Source: Vandiemenella viatica (Eukaryota > Arthropoda > Insecta > Orthoptera > Morabidae). Taken from it: a stretch of 64,000 nucleotides of DNA. The notes beneath the pieces are model-generated. The model did no database searches, was not told the origin of the DNA, and worked only from the letters and a program-made list of their open reading frames with translations. Below are positions 11,534-22,130 of this stretch, in pieces. The stretch is from positions 6,820,001 through 6,884,000 of the forward strand of contig JARYHS010006964.1 in assembly GCA_031002005.1 (NCBI GenBank), written 5' to 3'. Position numbers and translations under genes: made by a program. The stretch's first letter is position 1; each line of letters starts with the position of its first letter.

Positions 11534-11825
11534 GTTTTTTTTTTTTTTTTTTGCTTGTATTTTCTTTTGTGTCTGTTTACTGTCAGTTGCGTTTCAAATT
11601 TGCTTTTTTTGCTTATGCTTTACACCTTGACGAAGTCGACTTCATTAGTGGCGAGAAAGAACCGGGGACAAGGAACTGGAAGGAATTTGGCCATGGCCTT
11701 TGTAGGTTGCATCCCGACATTCGCCTGGAGTGATTTGGGAAACATGGAAAACTAAAATCTGGATGCCCGGACGGGGATTGGAACCCACGTCCTCCAGGTT
11801 AGAGAGTTAACCGGTCACCCAACAT
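11534..11825 (-). mobile_element. tRNA-derived SINE, copy 1
   Basis: Minus-strand SINE. Its head contains a tRNA-like B box (GGTTCCAATCC, rc of 11774-11784) preceded by an A-box-like GGTGACCGGTTAAC. A unique body follows (rc of GGCCATGGCC and TGGAGTGATTTGGGAAA), then a poly-A tail (the T run at about 11535-11552). The unit repeats at 12752, 15036 and 29620, all on the minus strand. Confidence 0.75.
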
Positions 11826-11924
11826 GTTCCTCACTTGTTTGGTTTCGTAAAAAAATCAGCAAAATATTAAATTCATTTTTGTTACAATTATTTTCAAATG
11901 CAATATTTCAAAACATAAATTGCC

Positions 11925-12229
11925 CATTAATGACATGGCGTGTATTTCCGAAATCACGGAGTTTCACACCCCCCCCCTCTCCTCCCCCTTTTTCCGAGGG
12001 TGGTTGTATCCCCTAAAGTCAATATCCACGTCGTTTCTTGACCTTAAACCCTCCTCAAGTCGACATTCTTGTCGTCTGAATTTTTTTTTACCTCTGCTTC
12101 CCTTCCAGAATTTCAAAAGGTCACGTGGATTTTCGTTGCCCTCCCCCCCCTCCCACACCTTCGTGAAATTTCGCCAGACCCCCCCCCCACCCTATTTAAT
12201 CACGCGTAATTAATGGACGCACCTTAAGA
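11925..12229 (+). mobile_element. C-run MITE (copy A)
   Basis: The ends are inverted around CCATTAAT: CCCATTAATGACATGGCG at the left and CACGCGTAATTAATGGACGC at the right. Inside are several runs of 7-9 C and the blocks CCCCTAAAGTCAATATCC and AGAATTTCAAAAGGTCACGT. The same blocks occur in the same order at 13785-14210. There is no coding potential. Confidence 0.7.
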
Positions 12230-12751
12230 CAACCACGAAGTACATTAAATAACTTCTCAAGCATTGCGTCTGTCACGAGATATTACGTAATATCAAGTGA
12301 CGTCATGACATACGGCCCTTCCTCAAGCTTGGCAGTGGAACACTGTATTCGCACCAAGAATTACTGTTTTCTTTTCCAATCAGTTTCGATGACGAATTAA
12401 GTTACGGAAACTGCGAGCACTAGGATGCGACGCCTTTTAATCACCACACCTGCTCGTAACGTATTGGTGGACCTGATCCAATAGGGGAGCCATGTAGCCA
12501 TCTGCCCGTGTTCTGTGTGGTGAGTGTATTTTGTTGTTGTGTAGGTGATTACGGGAAACCGCATCAGGACGACCGGGTTCAGGACTCGGTACAGGTCCCG
12601 CTGCCACACTGGAGGGTAATAATAGTGTGAGAAGGAACGGACTCATCACTGCAACTGTACGCAGCAAGACGCAATCTCGTCTGACAGAATTTACTATAAG
12701 GGTCGCACTCTACAAAGCCGGATTGTGACAGCGGGGGCCCCTACACTAGGA

Positions 12752-12990
12752 CTTTTTTTTTTTTTTTTGCTATGTTTTTACGCCTCGTCCACGGCTAAGG
12801 TCATTAGAGGCGGGATGGGACTCGGGACAAGAAATGGAAAGGAATTCGGCCATGGCCTATTTGAAGGAAGCATCATTCGCCTGGAGTGATTTGGGAAAAC
12901 ATGGAAAACTAAAATCTGGATGCCTGGGCGGGGATTCGAACCCACGTCCACGAGGCCAGAGCGTTAACCGTTCACCCACCACGCTCGTCT
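12752..12990 (-). mobile_element. tRNA-derived SINE, copy 2 (best preserved)
   Basis: Read on the minus strand it starts near GAGCGTGGTGGGTGAACGG and TTAACGCTCTGGCC (A-box region), then GTGGGTTCGAATCCCCGC (B box GGTTCGAATCC). The body and a 17-base A tail end at about 12752. The tRNA head resembles Ser/Leu-type tRNA most, judged only from the A and B boxes. RNA polymerase III would drive it and a LINE would supply the retrotransposition machinery (family knowledge). Confidence 0.85.
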
Positions 12991-13019
12991 CCGTACCCTA
13001 GGAGGCGCGGGACCCGTAA

Positions 13020-13387
13020 GGGAGCGTGCACAAACTACGTGGCTCGGTCCAGGGGAGGGGGAGGGTTTGGCTGGAAGGCTACGCTGGACTACATGGGCGG
13101 GGGGAGGGGTTCCGAGCCAGGCCACGTAGCTTTCCTTTCATAACGTTCTTCGGAGTTAAAATGAGGAACAGAACACACAACAGCATGTGAATATTTATTT
13201 CCTTCAGATAATTATCTCCGTAAGTAATTTACAATAGTCTGACAGGAGCAAACAGTACAAAATGTCTTCTGGAATCAAAAGGGGAAAAAGCTACGTGGGG
13301 TAGAGGCAAAAGCCACGTAGGGCTAGGTGGGGGGAAGGGGAGTTAAAAGGGGTCAAAATGGATCCACGTGGTTTGTGGACACTCCCC
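13020..13387 (-). mobile_element. MITE with GGGAGCGTGCA ends (copy 2)
   Basis: Inverted relative of 9847-10240. It begins GGGAGCGTGCACAAACTACG and ends with the inverted CCACGTGGTTTGTGGACACT followed by CCCC. Long shared interior blocks include GGTGGGGGGAAGGGGAG and AACAGCATGTGAATATTTAT. It is non-coding. Confidence 0.8.
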
Positions 13388-13784
13388 AACATTTGCTAAC
13401 TCCTGCTACGTGGCTAATCCAGTACTGCGTAATGGGAAGACATTGCAAGCAGTGCTGCCAAATCTACGGATTTATCCGCAGATCTACGAAATTTTATAAT
13501 AAACTTAGGATTTTAGGATTTTCAGATTTTGTTAAAATATCTACGGAGTTTTATACTTTTTATTATTTCTTTATTTTTCGTTATATTGGTGTTGTGTTAA
13601 ACTATGAGTGGGTAGTGTTAATGTATTACAGAACTGTCAATAATTGTGAATCGTTTCTTTTTTGTTGTCCGTGATTTCTCGGCGCTGTATCTCGACAGAG
13701 AAGAGCGCGATTCCGTGTTAAATCCCGCTGTTAAGCGGTGTCAGAATTCTCTCTCGCGGTGCATTGTGGTCTCTGCCTCGTCAG
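13388..13784. other. No recognisable gene
   Basis: A 115-codon open frame starts in the preceding MITE and runs through this stretch. It has no domain and low-complexity hydrophobic content, so I do not regard it as a gene. Confidence 0.5.
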
Positions 13785-14210
13785 GGGGCGGCCATTAATT
13801 ACGTGAGGGTTTTTCCGGTATTCCGTACTCCCCTCTTCTGGTGAGACTACGCGAGATCTGGTCGGACCCCCCCACTCTATAAAGTGACGCGTGATTTTCA
13901 CCGAGATTTTGCTCCCCCTGCTAACGACCACGTAGATTTTTAGCTTTTTTAGTTCTCCTGATTCCAAGACCAGTTATCCCCTCTCCCCTTAGTTCGGCTT
14001 CTATACCATATACACCCCCCCCCCCCTATTCCCCTAAAGTTGATATTCGCATCATTTGTAGACCTTTTTTTAGCTCTCCTGTCCTTGAAGAATTTCAAAA
14101 CATCACGTGAGATTTCCGTTAACCCCCCCCCCCTTCCCCTTGATGAGCTTTCGTGAGATTTCGCCAATTTCCCCCCCCCCCCATTTCATCTCACGTATTT
14201 TTCTTTGAAC
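13785..14210 (+). mobile_element. C-run MITE (copy B)
   Basis: Starts GGCGGCCATTAATTACGTGA and ends near CATTTCATCTCACGTATTTT. It has C runs up to 13 long and the blocks CCCCTAAAGTTGATATTCGC and AGAATTTCAAAACATCACGT shared with copy A at 11925-12229. It is non-coding. The open frame on its minus strand is a by-product of the G runs. Confidence 0.7.
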
Positions 14211-14692
14211 AGTTATTCCGTATTGCCTGTACACCCATTTCTTTTTTTGTATTACTTCGTTTGAATTATTCTAAACATGAATCTATCTGAGATATTATTG
14301 CCCATTGGAAGCAATACATTTCCTATCGTCAAGTAAGATGACAGCACTTTTGACACAGAATGTGTCTGCTTGGAATCAAGAGTAGACTGATAAGAGTAGT
14401 ATACTTTAAACTAATTTCATGATGCCCTTGAAGTTATCCTGTGTGTGTTTGTTTTTTTGAGGGTAATAAGCGAGGGTGAAGTTTTCTCGAGATACAGAGG
14501 ATATTTCTCGATACTACTGCTGTATTTCAAACTTAAAAACAGAATGACCTGCTCAACAGGAAGTTTTTTATATCCAAACAATCGTAAATTATGTTGGTTG
14601 TTTCAAGTCGTAGGAATTGGAACAAAGTGTTTACTGGAAGCTTATTTCATTACAATTATTCCACTCAGATTTCATTAACCGAGAATCATTTC

Positions 14693-14734
<42 letters not shown>

Positions 14735-15035
14735 GAATATTCGCTGTTCCGCCGCTATCGCCGACAGAGTATTCGTGTCTTCGCTCGCTGGCAGCCATTA
14801 CGTCGTGTTTTCTCGGTGCAATGTTAGTTACGACTTTTTCTCGACAGTGTCTGTACTGCCATTTTTTAAATGTAAGTTCCAATCCTGAAATACATTTATG
14901 GGTAACATGCACCTCAACAAGTTACCACATGAACCCAAAGTTATTCCCGAACAGCCTGTAATGTTTGCAGCGCTACGCACAAAACGAAAATGTTTCCCAA
15001 AACTAACAGTTTTTCTGTGTCTCTCTCACATTCTT
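14211..15035. other. No recognisable gene; contains long poly-A
   Basis: Apart from the A tract at 14698-14733 I see no feature. The short frames crossing the tract are poly-lysine artefacts. Confidence 0.5.
14698..14733 (+). repeat. Poly-A tract, 36 bases
   Basis: An uninterrupted run of 36 A. It may be the tail of a retroposed sequence upstream, but the upstream 250 bp match nothing else in the window. Confidence 0.9.
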
Positions 15036-15258
15036 TTGGTTCTGACTCTACACCTCGTAAATGTCGAGATAATTAGAGGCGGGAAAGGACTTGAGGAACG
15101 GGAAGGATTTCGCCATGGCAGTTTGAAGTAACCATTGGCGTGGAGTGATTTGGGGAAAGCACTGAAAACCCAAATCTGGATGCCCGGAGGGGGATGAGAA
15201 CCCACGTCCTCCCGAATGCGAATGTCAGAATGTTAACTACTCAGCCACCACGGTCTTG
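15036..15258 (-). mobile_element. tRNA-derived SINE, copy 3
   Basis: Same body as the copies at 11534 and 12752 (CTGGATGCCCGGAGGGGGAT, CGCCATGGCAGTTTGAAG). The B box is mutated (rc of GATGAGAACCC). The poly-A tail is not obvious, so the 3' end is uncertain. Confidence 0.75.
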
Positions 15259-17367
15259 TCCTATTAATTTCGTAACAATTCAAATTAATTCTCTATTCAA
15301 GATCCATTCAGAAAAAAAATACGGGACGATACATCGGCCAGTAAAGATAGAAATAAGCTGAATTAGATGGTGGTAATGTTAGGTTAATACATCTGAAGGA
15401 AGCTTCATCGTGTAGCGTAGTATTAACTTGGCCGCTGCAAGAATAGACCAACAGCGGAAATTCACCTTTACCGACGCACGGCTGCATTACCCACGGCAAG
15501 AATATGCCACCGACGTTTTGTGTGTTTTAACCGTCACGGCAAAATGCTAATAATAATTCTGTGAAGAGCACCCGCACAATAACCGAAATTGTCTGACGTG
15601 ATACAATATCCTAGTCAGGTGCAAAATTTATAGCGGCAAAACTATAATTTTGTAATGGAAATATTCATTTGTGACTGCCTACGAATTGTGTATCAATGGA
15701 AGGACCTCATAATATTTTCATACTGAAAATCGTTTATTTTTTTATGTGTTGTTATCGAAATACGTGAAACTTCTGCAGAAAAATGAATTTTTACTGTGGA
15801 AAATTTATGTATAAACAATTTTTAATTCAACAAATACCACACATTGCTGAAGAGAAATGCGTGTAGGAAAGAAAATGTGTTGGTGGGTATCGAACTCCTG
15901 ACCTGTTGCCTGATAGTGCCGCTCTAATGGCCTCAGCTGTTCCCCTGCTGCTGTACACTCTGCGTGTGAAGTATTACCATCTTTGGTTTAAAATGAACAG
16001 CCTTATGATGACGTGTAGGCTACTATATTACGCATCCAGTTAGTTCGTTCTGTGAAACCCATATAACTGGATGCCTTTCGAGATTGGATACAAATTTTCG
16101 CCTGATTACTGAGGAATAACGATGCTCGATACGACAAAAACCGCAGCTACTAACACAGACACAATATAGTTGTGTTTGTATTGGTGCGCTCAGCTGTTTG
16201 GCTCGAATGCTGGCCACCTGTTTGTTGCTCTCCTAATAAACAAATCTTCTCTTTTATCTGTTACTGTATGTTGATCATGTTTTTAAACACTGTCACGAAC
16301 AGTAAACATTATTCGTTGCTGTTATTGACATTCTTGTAAGCCTTGTTTAGTATGGGACTGGCCCAATACCAGCTTAGCTTTCGCTGTATTCTTCATCTAG
16401 TGAGACACATTTTCTAGGAAGTAACTCATTGTCCATTTTCTAAAAACAGCAACTGGTTCACTTGCACTTAACTCTTTGTATCTACCAAACAAAATGGCGC
16501 CAAACGGCACAACCGCCCAAAATGAACGTTTCGAATTCTACGACGCATAATAGAGCTGTAAAATCTGCGTCATTCTGAAGTAACGAAATTCTGCAAAGCT
16601 CGGTGTGTCTCCTGCGTCACCGTTTGTCTATTTTTGAAACTAGGTTAAAATAATAGGCGCAGTTTGTGGTCTGTGCGAGCATAAGCAGCTGATGTTCCGT
16701 TAGCACACATTTCCGCGTCGCCTTGTACCGGACAAATTTCAATGTAACAATCGTCCCAAGAATCAGTTTATAATGGATTACTTTTTAATTTGATTTTTAT
16801 ATCGACATTACAGATTTTCTCATAACTAAAATCCTAAATTCATCACTAAGCATAAATTTCACGTTTAATAACGGACAAATAACTTCCATTTTATTAGGAA
16901 CATTTAGCAACACAGCATCTGCTCAAATATTTGGACCCACTTTCATCTAAAACGAACTACTTTTCTGGATCCAGCGTTAGTGGTATACTAATTTTAATAA
17001 TAATTTCATAATACAAATCAGTTTGGAGGTACAGAATTCGTTTCTTTTCGGTTACTTTATTTACTGTGGACCTTAAAAAACAGTTAAAATTAGAAACAGA
17101 TCAGCACTGTTTGGAATTTGTGTTGGTAGCCCTGCGGCTGTTACGCTTCCTGCTTTTCTTCCCCCAGGCAGCCTCAATCTGTTTGCGTATTTTAGTTCAT
17201 TATTTTCAAAGTTGCACTGGACCTATAACGACTTTGATGAGTGAAAATTTCAATGTTTTAAGTACATCATCTCTATCGTCTAATCATTATCACGATAGTC
17301 GTCGAAATTAAAGAAAATTCAGTTTTACTGATAATGAGCGCTCTGGCTGTTCAGTTTAGTGTGCTAA
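15259..17367. other. No recognisable gene
   Basis: AT-rich unique-looking sequence up to the gap. Only the tRNA-like relic at 15880 stands out. Confidence 0.5.
15880..15950 (-). other. tRNA-like pol III promoter relic
   Basis: On the minus strand an A-box-like AGCTGAGGCCATTAGAGC is followed 20 bases later by AGGAGTTCGATACCC (B-box-like GTTCGATACC). It does not fold into a full tRNA by eye, so it is either a SINE head of another family or a dead tRNA. Confidence 0.4.
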
Positions 17368-18367
17368 NNNNNNNNNNNNNNNNNNNNNNNNNNNNNNNNN
17401 NNNNNNNNNNNNNNNNNNNNNNNNNNNNNNNNNNNNNNNNNNNNNNNNNNNNNNNNNNNNNNNNNNNNNNNNNNNNNNNNNNNNNNNNNNNNNNNNNNNN
17501 NNNNNNNNNNNNNNNNNNNNNNNNNNNNNNNNNNNNNNNNNNNNNNNNNNNNNNNNNNNNNNNNNNNNNNNNNNNNNNNNNNNNNNNNNNNNNNNNNNNN
17601 NNNNNNNNNNNNNNNNNNNNNNNNNNNNNNNNNNNNNNNNNNNNNNNNNNNNNNNNNNNNNNNNNNNNNNNNNNNNNNNNNNNNNNNNNNNNNNNNNNNN
17701 NNNNNNNNNNNNNNNNNNNNNNNNNNNNNNNNNNNNNNNNNNNNNNNNNNNNNNNNNNNNNNNNNNNNNNNNNNNNNNNNNNNNNNNNNNNNNNNNNNNN
17801 NNNNNNNNNNNNNNNNNNNNNNNNNNNNNNNNNNNNNNNNNNNNNNNNNNNNNNNNNNNNNNNNNNNNNNNNNNNNNNNNNNNNNNNNNNNNNNNNNNNN
17901 NNNNNNNNNNNNNNNNNNNNNNNNNNNNNNNNNNNNNNNNNNNNNNNNNNNNNNNNNNNNNNNNNNNNNNNNNNNNNNNNNNNNNNNNNNNNNNNNNNNN
18001 NNNNNNNNNNNNNNNNNNNNNNNNNNNNNNNNNNNNNNNNNNNNNNNNNNNNNNNNNNNNNNNNNNNNNNNNNNNNNNNNNNNNNNNNNNNNNNNNNNNN
18101 NNNNNNNNNNNNNNNNNNNNNNNNNNNNNNNNNNNNNNNNNNNNNNNNNNNNNNNNNNNNNNNNNNNNNNNNNNNNNNNNNNNNNNNNNNNNNNNNNNNN
18201 NNNNNNNNNNNNNNNNNNNNNNNNNNNNNNNNNNNNNNNNNNNNNNNNNNNNNNNNNNNNNNNNNNNNNNNNNNNNNNNNNNNNNNNNNNNNNNNNNNNN
18301 NNNNNNNNNNNNNNNNNNNNNNNNNNNNNNNNNNNNNNNNNNNNNNNNNNNNNNNNNNNNNNNNNNN
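17368..18367. other. Assembly gap, 1000 N
   Basis: Exactly 1000 N, which is the look of a fixed-size scaffold gap rather than a measured one. True length and content are unknown. An LTR-like sequence abuts its right edge. Confidence 0.99.
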
Positions 18368-18610
18368 AGCCTTTGAAGAATTCTCGTAATTTCGATAGAC
18401 TCTATATAAACAGATCGCCTGGACAGAGAGTTTTAGTTTGCATTAAGTAATAATTCAGTGTTACAGAGACATTCATGCAAGTTTTCATTCAGTTGTCGAT
18501 TCAATTCAAGTATTCAGTAAGTCAGTATTGCATCTTTGGATTGTAACAACTATGCTTGTGAATGTCGCAGACTTGTTTTGATTGAAAATAAACGAGCATC
18601 AACATACATT
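18368..18610 (+). mobile_element. Possible LTR (R-U5 part) beside the gap
   Basis: A TATA box (CTATATAAA, 18402-18410) is followed by about 180 bases, then the poly-A signal AATAAA (18587-18592), then ACATACATTGT. This promoter to poly-A spacing is what an LTR carries. No matching second LTR is visible, possibly because it falls in the gap, so this stays tentative. Confidence 0.4.
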
Positions 18611-18664
18611 GTTTTTTGGTGGACTTTTTAAATTAATTAATGCAGTAAATTAAACCACCCAAAG

Positions 18665-19801
18665 AACCTTAACAGGTGGATCAAGAAAAACAAAGATACT
18701 TTTATGGCATTTGTTGATTTAGAAAAAGCTTTTGATAGTGTTAGGTGGGACAAGATGTTCAAAATTTTAAAGAAGTCAGGTCTAAAGTATCGAGATAGAA
18801 GAATACTCTATAAACTATACAAGAATCAAGTGGCTGTAATAAAAGTAGAGAATCACGAGAGACATGCATCAGTTAAAAAGGGTGTGAGACAAGGTTGTAG
18901 TCTATCCCCGTTGATATTCAACTTGTATGTAGAAGAAGCAATGAAGAAAGTCAAAGAAAAATTTCCATGCGGCATAAGTTTTCAGGGAGAAAAAATCAGT
19001 ATGCTACGATTTGCTGATGACATTGTCTTGTTAGCAGAGAGGGCTGAGGATATTGAGAAGTTATTGAATGGCATGAACAAAATACTGAAGGAAGATTTCG
19101 GACTGAATATAAATCAAAGTAAGACAAAAGTGATGAAATGTAGCAGAAATGATACCAATAGTAGCAGATTAAATATAAAAATAGGATCGGATGCTATAGG
19201 AGAAGTGAGTGAGTTCCGTTACTTGGGAAGCAAAATTACAACCGATGGCCGAAGCAGGAATGATGTTAAAAGCAGAATAGCGATAGCAAAAAGAGCCTTC
19301 ATGAAAAAGAGAAACCTTTTAGTTTCAAATATTGATCTAGGAATTAGAAAGAACTTTTTAAAACTCTATGTGTGGAGCACAGCACTTTACGGTAGCGAAA
19401 CATGGACTTTAGGAATACCGGAAAGAAAGAAACTTGAAGCATTTGAAATGTGGTGCTACAGAAGAATGCTAAAAATTAGGTGGACAGACAAAGTAAGAAA
19501 TGAACGAGTTTTGGAAATGATGGGTGAGAAAAGAAGTTTATGGAAGAAGCTTACAGGAAGAAGAGACAGGCTTTTAGGTCATATTTTGAGACATGCTGGA
19601 TTGGTTAATTTGTTAGTAGAGGGTACAGTCGACGGTAAGTACTGTAGAGGTAGACAGAGATTAGAATATATGAAGCAGATAATTGAGGACGTGGGTTGTA
19701 AGGGGTATGTAGAAACGAAAAGGTTAGCACAAGATAGGAAGGAATGGAGGATTGCATCAAACCAGTCTAAAGACTGACGACAGAAAAAAAAAAAAAAAAA
19801 A
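18665..19801 (+). mobile_element. RTE/BovB-like LINE, 5'-truncated
   Basis: Starts within the RT domain, ends right after the ORF stop with CAGTCTAAAGACTGACGACAG and an A tail. A very short 3' untranslated region is typical of RTE-type elements. A second, much shorter 3' fragment at 36220-36325 shares the same end but has an AAT-repeat tail. Confidence 0.85.
18704..19777 (+). CDS. Reverse transcriptase ORF of RTE/BovB-like LINE (N-terminally truncated)
   Basis: 357 codons without a stop. It carries RT block A (FVDLEKAFDSV, first catalytic Asp at residue 5), block B (GVRQGCSLSPLIFNLY, residues 60-75) and the FADD catalytic block (residues 103-106). A C-terminal domain with ALYGSETWTL, WCYRRMLKIRWTDKVRNE, LLGHILRH and QDRKEWR matches, block by block, the C-terminus of BovB/RTE elements as I know it. 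The endonuclease and RT fingers are missing upstream, so the ATG used here is simply the first Met inside the domain. The intact frame suggests a young insertion, but the product would be inactive without its N-terminus. Confidence 0.85.
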   Translation: MAFVDLEKAFDSVRWDKMFKILKKSGLKYRDRRILYKLYKNQVAVIKVENHERHASVKKGVRQGCSLSPLIFNLYVEEAMKKVKEKFPCGISFQGEKISMLRFADDIVLLAERAEDIEKLLNGMNKILKEDFGLNINQSKTKVMKCSRNDTNSSRLNIKIGSDAIGEVSEFRYLGSKITTDGRSRNDVKSRIAIAKRAFMKKRNLLVSNIDLGIRKNFLKLYVWSTALYGSETWTLGIPERKKLEAFEMWCYRRMLKIRWTDKVRNERVLEMMGEKRSLWKKLTGRRDRLLGHILRHAGLVNLLVEGTVDGKYCRGRQRLEYMKQIIEDVGCKGYVETKRLAQDRKEWRIASNQSKD

Positions 19802-19811
19802 TTGTGAAATA

Positions 19812-20300
19812 CTTTAGAAAGATCTAGTGCTACATTATCAACTTGGCCTCCCTTGTCCAACCCACTTGAAGTACCTTCCATGCACGCCACCATCTGAGAT
19901 TCACATGAATTTCCTCATTTAAATCATGTTGCTGAGTATCAAACCAATGTCTTTTATCACAGATTTTTCTGCTGGAGTTGCATATTATTCTCTCCATCAA
20001 TTTGACTGTCACCTATATCGAATTAATTGGCCTGTAATTTTCAATCTTCCTTTATGAACCTGAACTATTTTTCAGTCTTCTAGCATGGAGCAAGACTCCA
20101 TACTCATTCTAAATAATATTTCAAGGTAAGGTACAGTATCAAATCACACAAACTTTAATATTTTAGTAGTAGTTTTACCTACACCTTTGTGCTTATTTAA
20201 TTTAATGATTCCTTGATACTTTGCTGATGATTTATTTTAGATTTTATCTTTTCCTGCAGTTGATGACACTGTAACAAAGGTCAAATCAGGTTTCGATTTA
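19812..20300 (-). mobile_element. LINE family B fragment (RT N-part)
   Basis: Minus-strand similarity to 21840-22150: GGCCTCCCTTGTCCA, then GAGATTCACATG, then TTGGCCTGTAATTTTCAA. The encoded remnant reads SSGLDKGGQVDNVALDLSKV, matching DKGGQIDSVALDLSKAF. Frameshifted and with stops. Confidence 0.75.
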
Positions 20301-20408
20301 GAATATAAAATTTGTTCCCATATTAGATTGCTGAAAAAGTTGCTAGGAATTTCAGTAGTCATTTAATTTATAAAAGATTAAAAGATTTACTGATAAAATT
20401 CTTCGTGG

Positions 20409-20454
20409 GTTTCTGCCGAATAAGTTCAAGAGCTTCCACCACTGTCTTCATCAG
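20409..20454 (-). ncRNA. Hammerhead-like core motif, candidate
   Basis: On the minus strand TTCTGATGAAGACAGTGG is followed about 25 bases later by GCAGAAACCC: both conserved core blocks (CTGATGA and GAAAC) in order. The middle does not form a clean stem by eye, so this locus is weaker than the ones at 25993 and 33443. Confidence 0.3.
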
Positions 20455-20987
20455 AACTTATCTAGCAGAACACACAGAGAAAAAAAAATTTACAAAATAG
20501 TAAAACATTCCTGGTCTCATTATTTAAAATAAGGGGCAGGTCGTTAGCTACGCCAATGTCTTCCCTTATATCTAAACATAATATATAATCAGTTAAAATG
20601 TTGCGCACTATCAAAGATACGTCACAAGCACCATATTCCGGGGGATCCACCTGGTGGATCAGAAAACTATGCGTCAAAGGACAATTTAATTTAATTTTAA
20701 TTGCAATGGAGCACACACTCCGGTGGCAATTTCCCTACACACTAAACTTCCCCCTATCCTGCACCCTCCTACATTTGCCCTCTACCAATTTTATAAATTC
20801 TTTCAACATTTTCGGTAAGATATTCATCATTCCCCTTTGTAACTCATTTCAATCCCTGACACCCTTACCTAAAAAAGAAAATCTTCCCACACCTTTGTGC
20901 CAGAAATCGAGTGTCAGCTTGTGGTCATGGTCATCTTTTCCTTTCCATGAACTACTTTTCATACCTACTGCAATATCTTTCCATGCC

Positions 20988-21353
20988 TCATTGCCAATAT
21001 ACGCCCTGTACACACCCATGACCCTCCTTATCCTCCTCGTCTTGCAATGAATCCAATTCCAGCTCCTTTATCATATCTGTCACTGATTGCATTCTGCGAT
21101 AATTTCCAGAAATAAATATAGCAGGCCTTCTTTGCACCTTCTCCAACACCTGTATTTGATACTCAAAATGTGGGTCCCATTCTACACTACCATATTCGAG
21201 CAATGGTCTGACCAAAGTTTTGTAATCAATTCCTTTACTTCTCTCGTGCATCCCCTCATCACTCTCTTCAACAAGTGCAGAACTTTGAAACCTCTTCCTA
21301 CCACCTGTCCAATGTGTCCTGTCAGTTAAGCTTGTTATCAAAAGTAATGCCAA
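20988..21353 (-). pseudogene. LINE family B post-RT region
   Basis: Encodes YKTLVRPLLEYGSVEWDPHF and QVLEKVQRRPAIFISGNYRR, the connection domain that follows the RT palm in CR1/L2/Jockey elements (compare YKTLVRPHLDYCCGVWDPYR in family A). The frame is broken on both sides. Confidence 0.75.
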
Positions 21354-21530
21354 AATATTTACATTTCAGGTCTTCAGCAAGCAATTCTTTTCCCACCTTA
21401 TGCAGTATTCATAATTAAGCTTTTGTTTTCTATTTGTGTATCTAATTAGCTGACCCTTCTTTCCATTTATCTTCATCCCATGTTTACAAACCCAACTAGA
21501 TATCCTGTCCAGATCACCCTGCAACTTTTT

Positions 21531-22130
21531 TTAGTCCTCTATCATTTTGATTCTTTTATACAGCATTATGTCATCTGCAAACACTCTAATTTCAGATAGT
21601 AAACAATCAACATAATTATTCATTAGAATAATGAACAGCAATTGTCCCACTACGCTACAATGCGGCACACCTATTTTTACTTCCACTTCCTTTGATACCA
21701 CATTTCCTACCATAACTTTCCGTTTTCTACCTTTTAACAAATTTTCTACCCAGCAAATCACTTTCTCATCCACTCCAATAGTTTTTACCTTAATTACTTC
21801 CACTTTGTGGCTCACTCTGTCAAACGCCTTTGACAGATCTAGTGCTACACTATCAATTTGGCCTCCCTTGTCCACTTCATCTGAAATATCTTGCATATAT
21901 CCCACCAACTGAGATTCGCATGTATATCCTTGCCTGAACCCATGCTGCCTACTTGAAAACCACTTACATTCCTCACATACATTTCTGATGTGGTTGCATA
22001 TCAATCTTGCCATTAATTTACCTACCAAAGAAGTCAAAACGATTGGCCTGTAATTTTCAACTCTATTTCTCATCCCTCCTTTATGTACCGGTGCTACTAT
22101 CGCACTTTTCCAGTCTTGTGATAGCAGCAA
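21531..22130 (-). pseudogene. Reverse transcriptase of LINE family B
   Basis: 199 codons of RT: SAIVAPVHKGGMRNRVENYR (finger motif), RQHGFRQGYTCESQL, LDLSKAFDRVSHK (block A, catalytic Asp), GVPHCSVVGQLLFIILMNN (block B, decayed from GVPQGSVLGP) and FADDIMLYK (catalytic pair). It overlaps the upstream linker frame by 34 bp in another reading frame, which marks a frameshift near 22100-22130. Downstream coding continues in yet another frame. Not functional. Confidence 0.85.

Noticed and set aside
11384..12213. Frames of about 100 codons across the first SINE and the C-run MITE
   Set aside because: They follow homopolymer runs of T and C inside repeats; composition is not protein-like.
14591..14961. 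Overlapping frames with poly-lysine or poly-phenylalanine
   Set aside because: They are translations of the 36-base A tract and have no domain.
15880..15950. A tRNA gene
   Set aside because: A and B boxes are recognisable, but I could not fold acceptor and anticodon stems; treated as a SINE-type relic.
17334..18389. A 351-codon frame across the gap
   Set aside because: It consists of N translated as X; only the first 11 and last few codons are real sequence.
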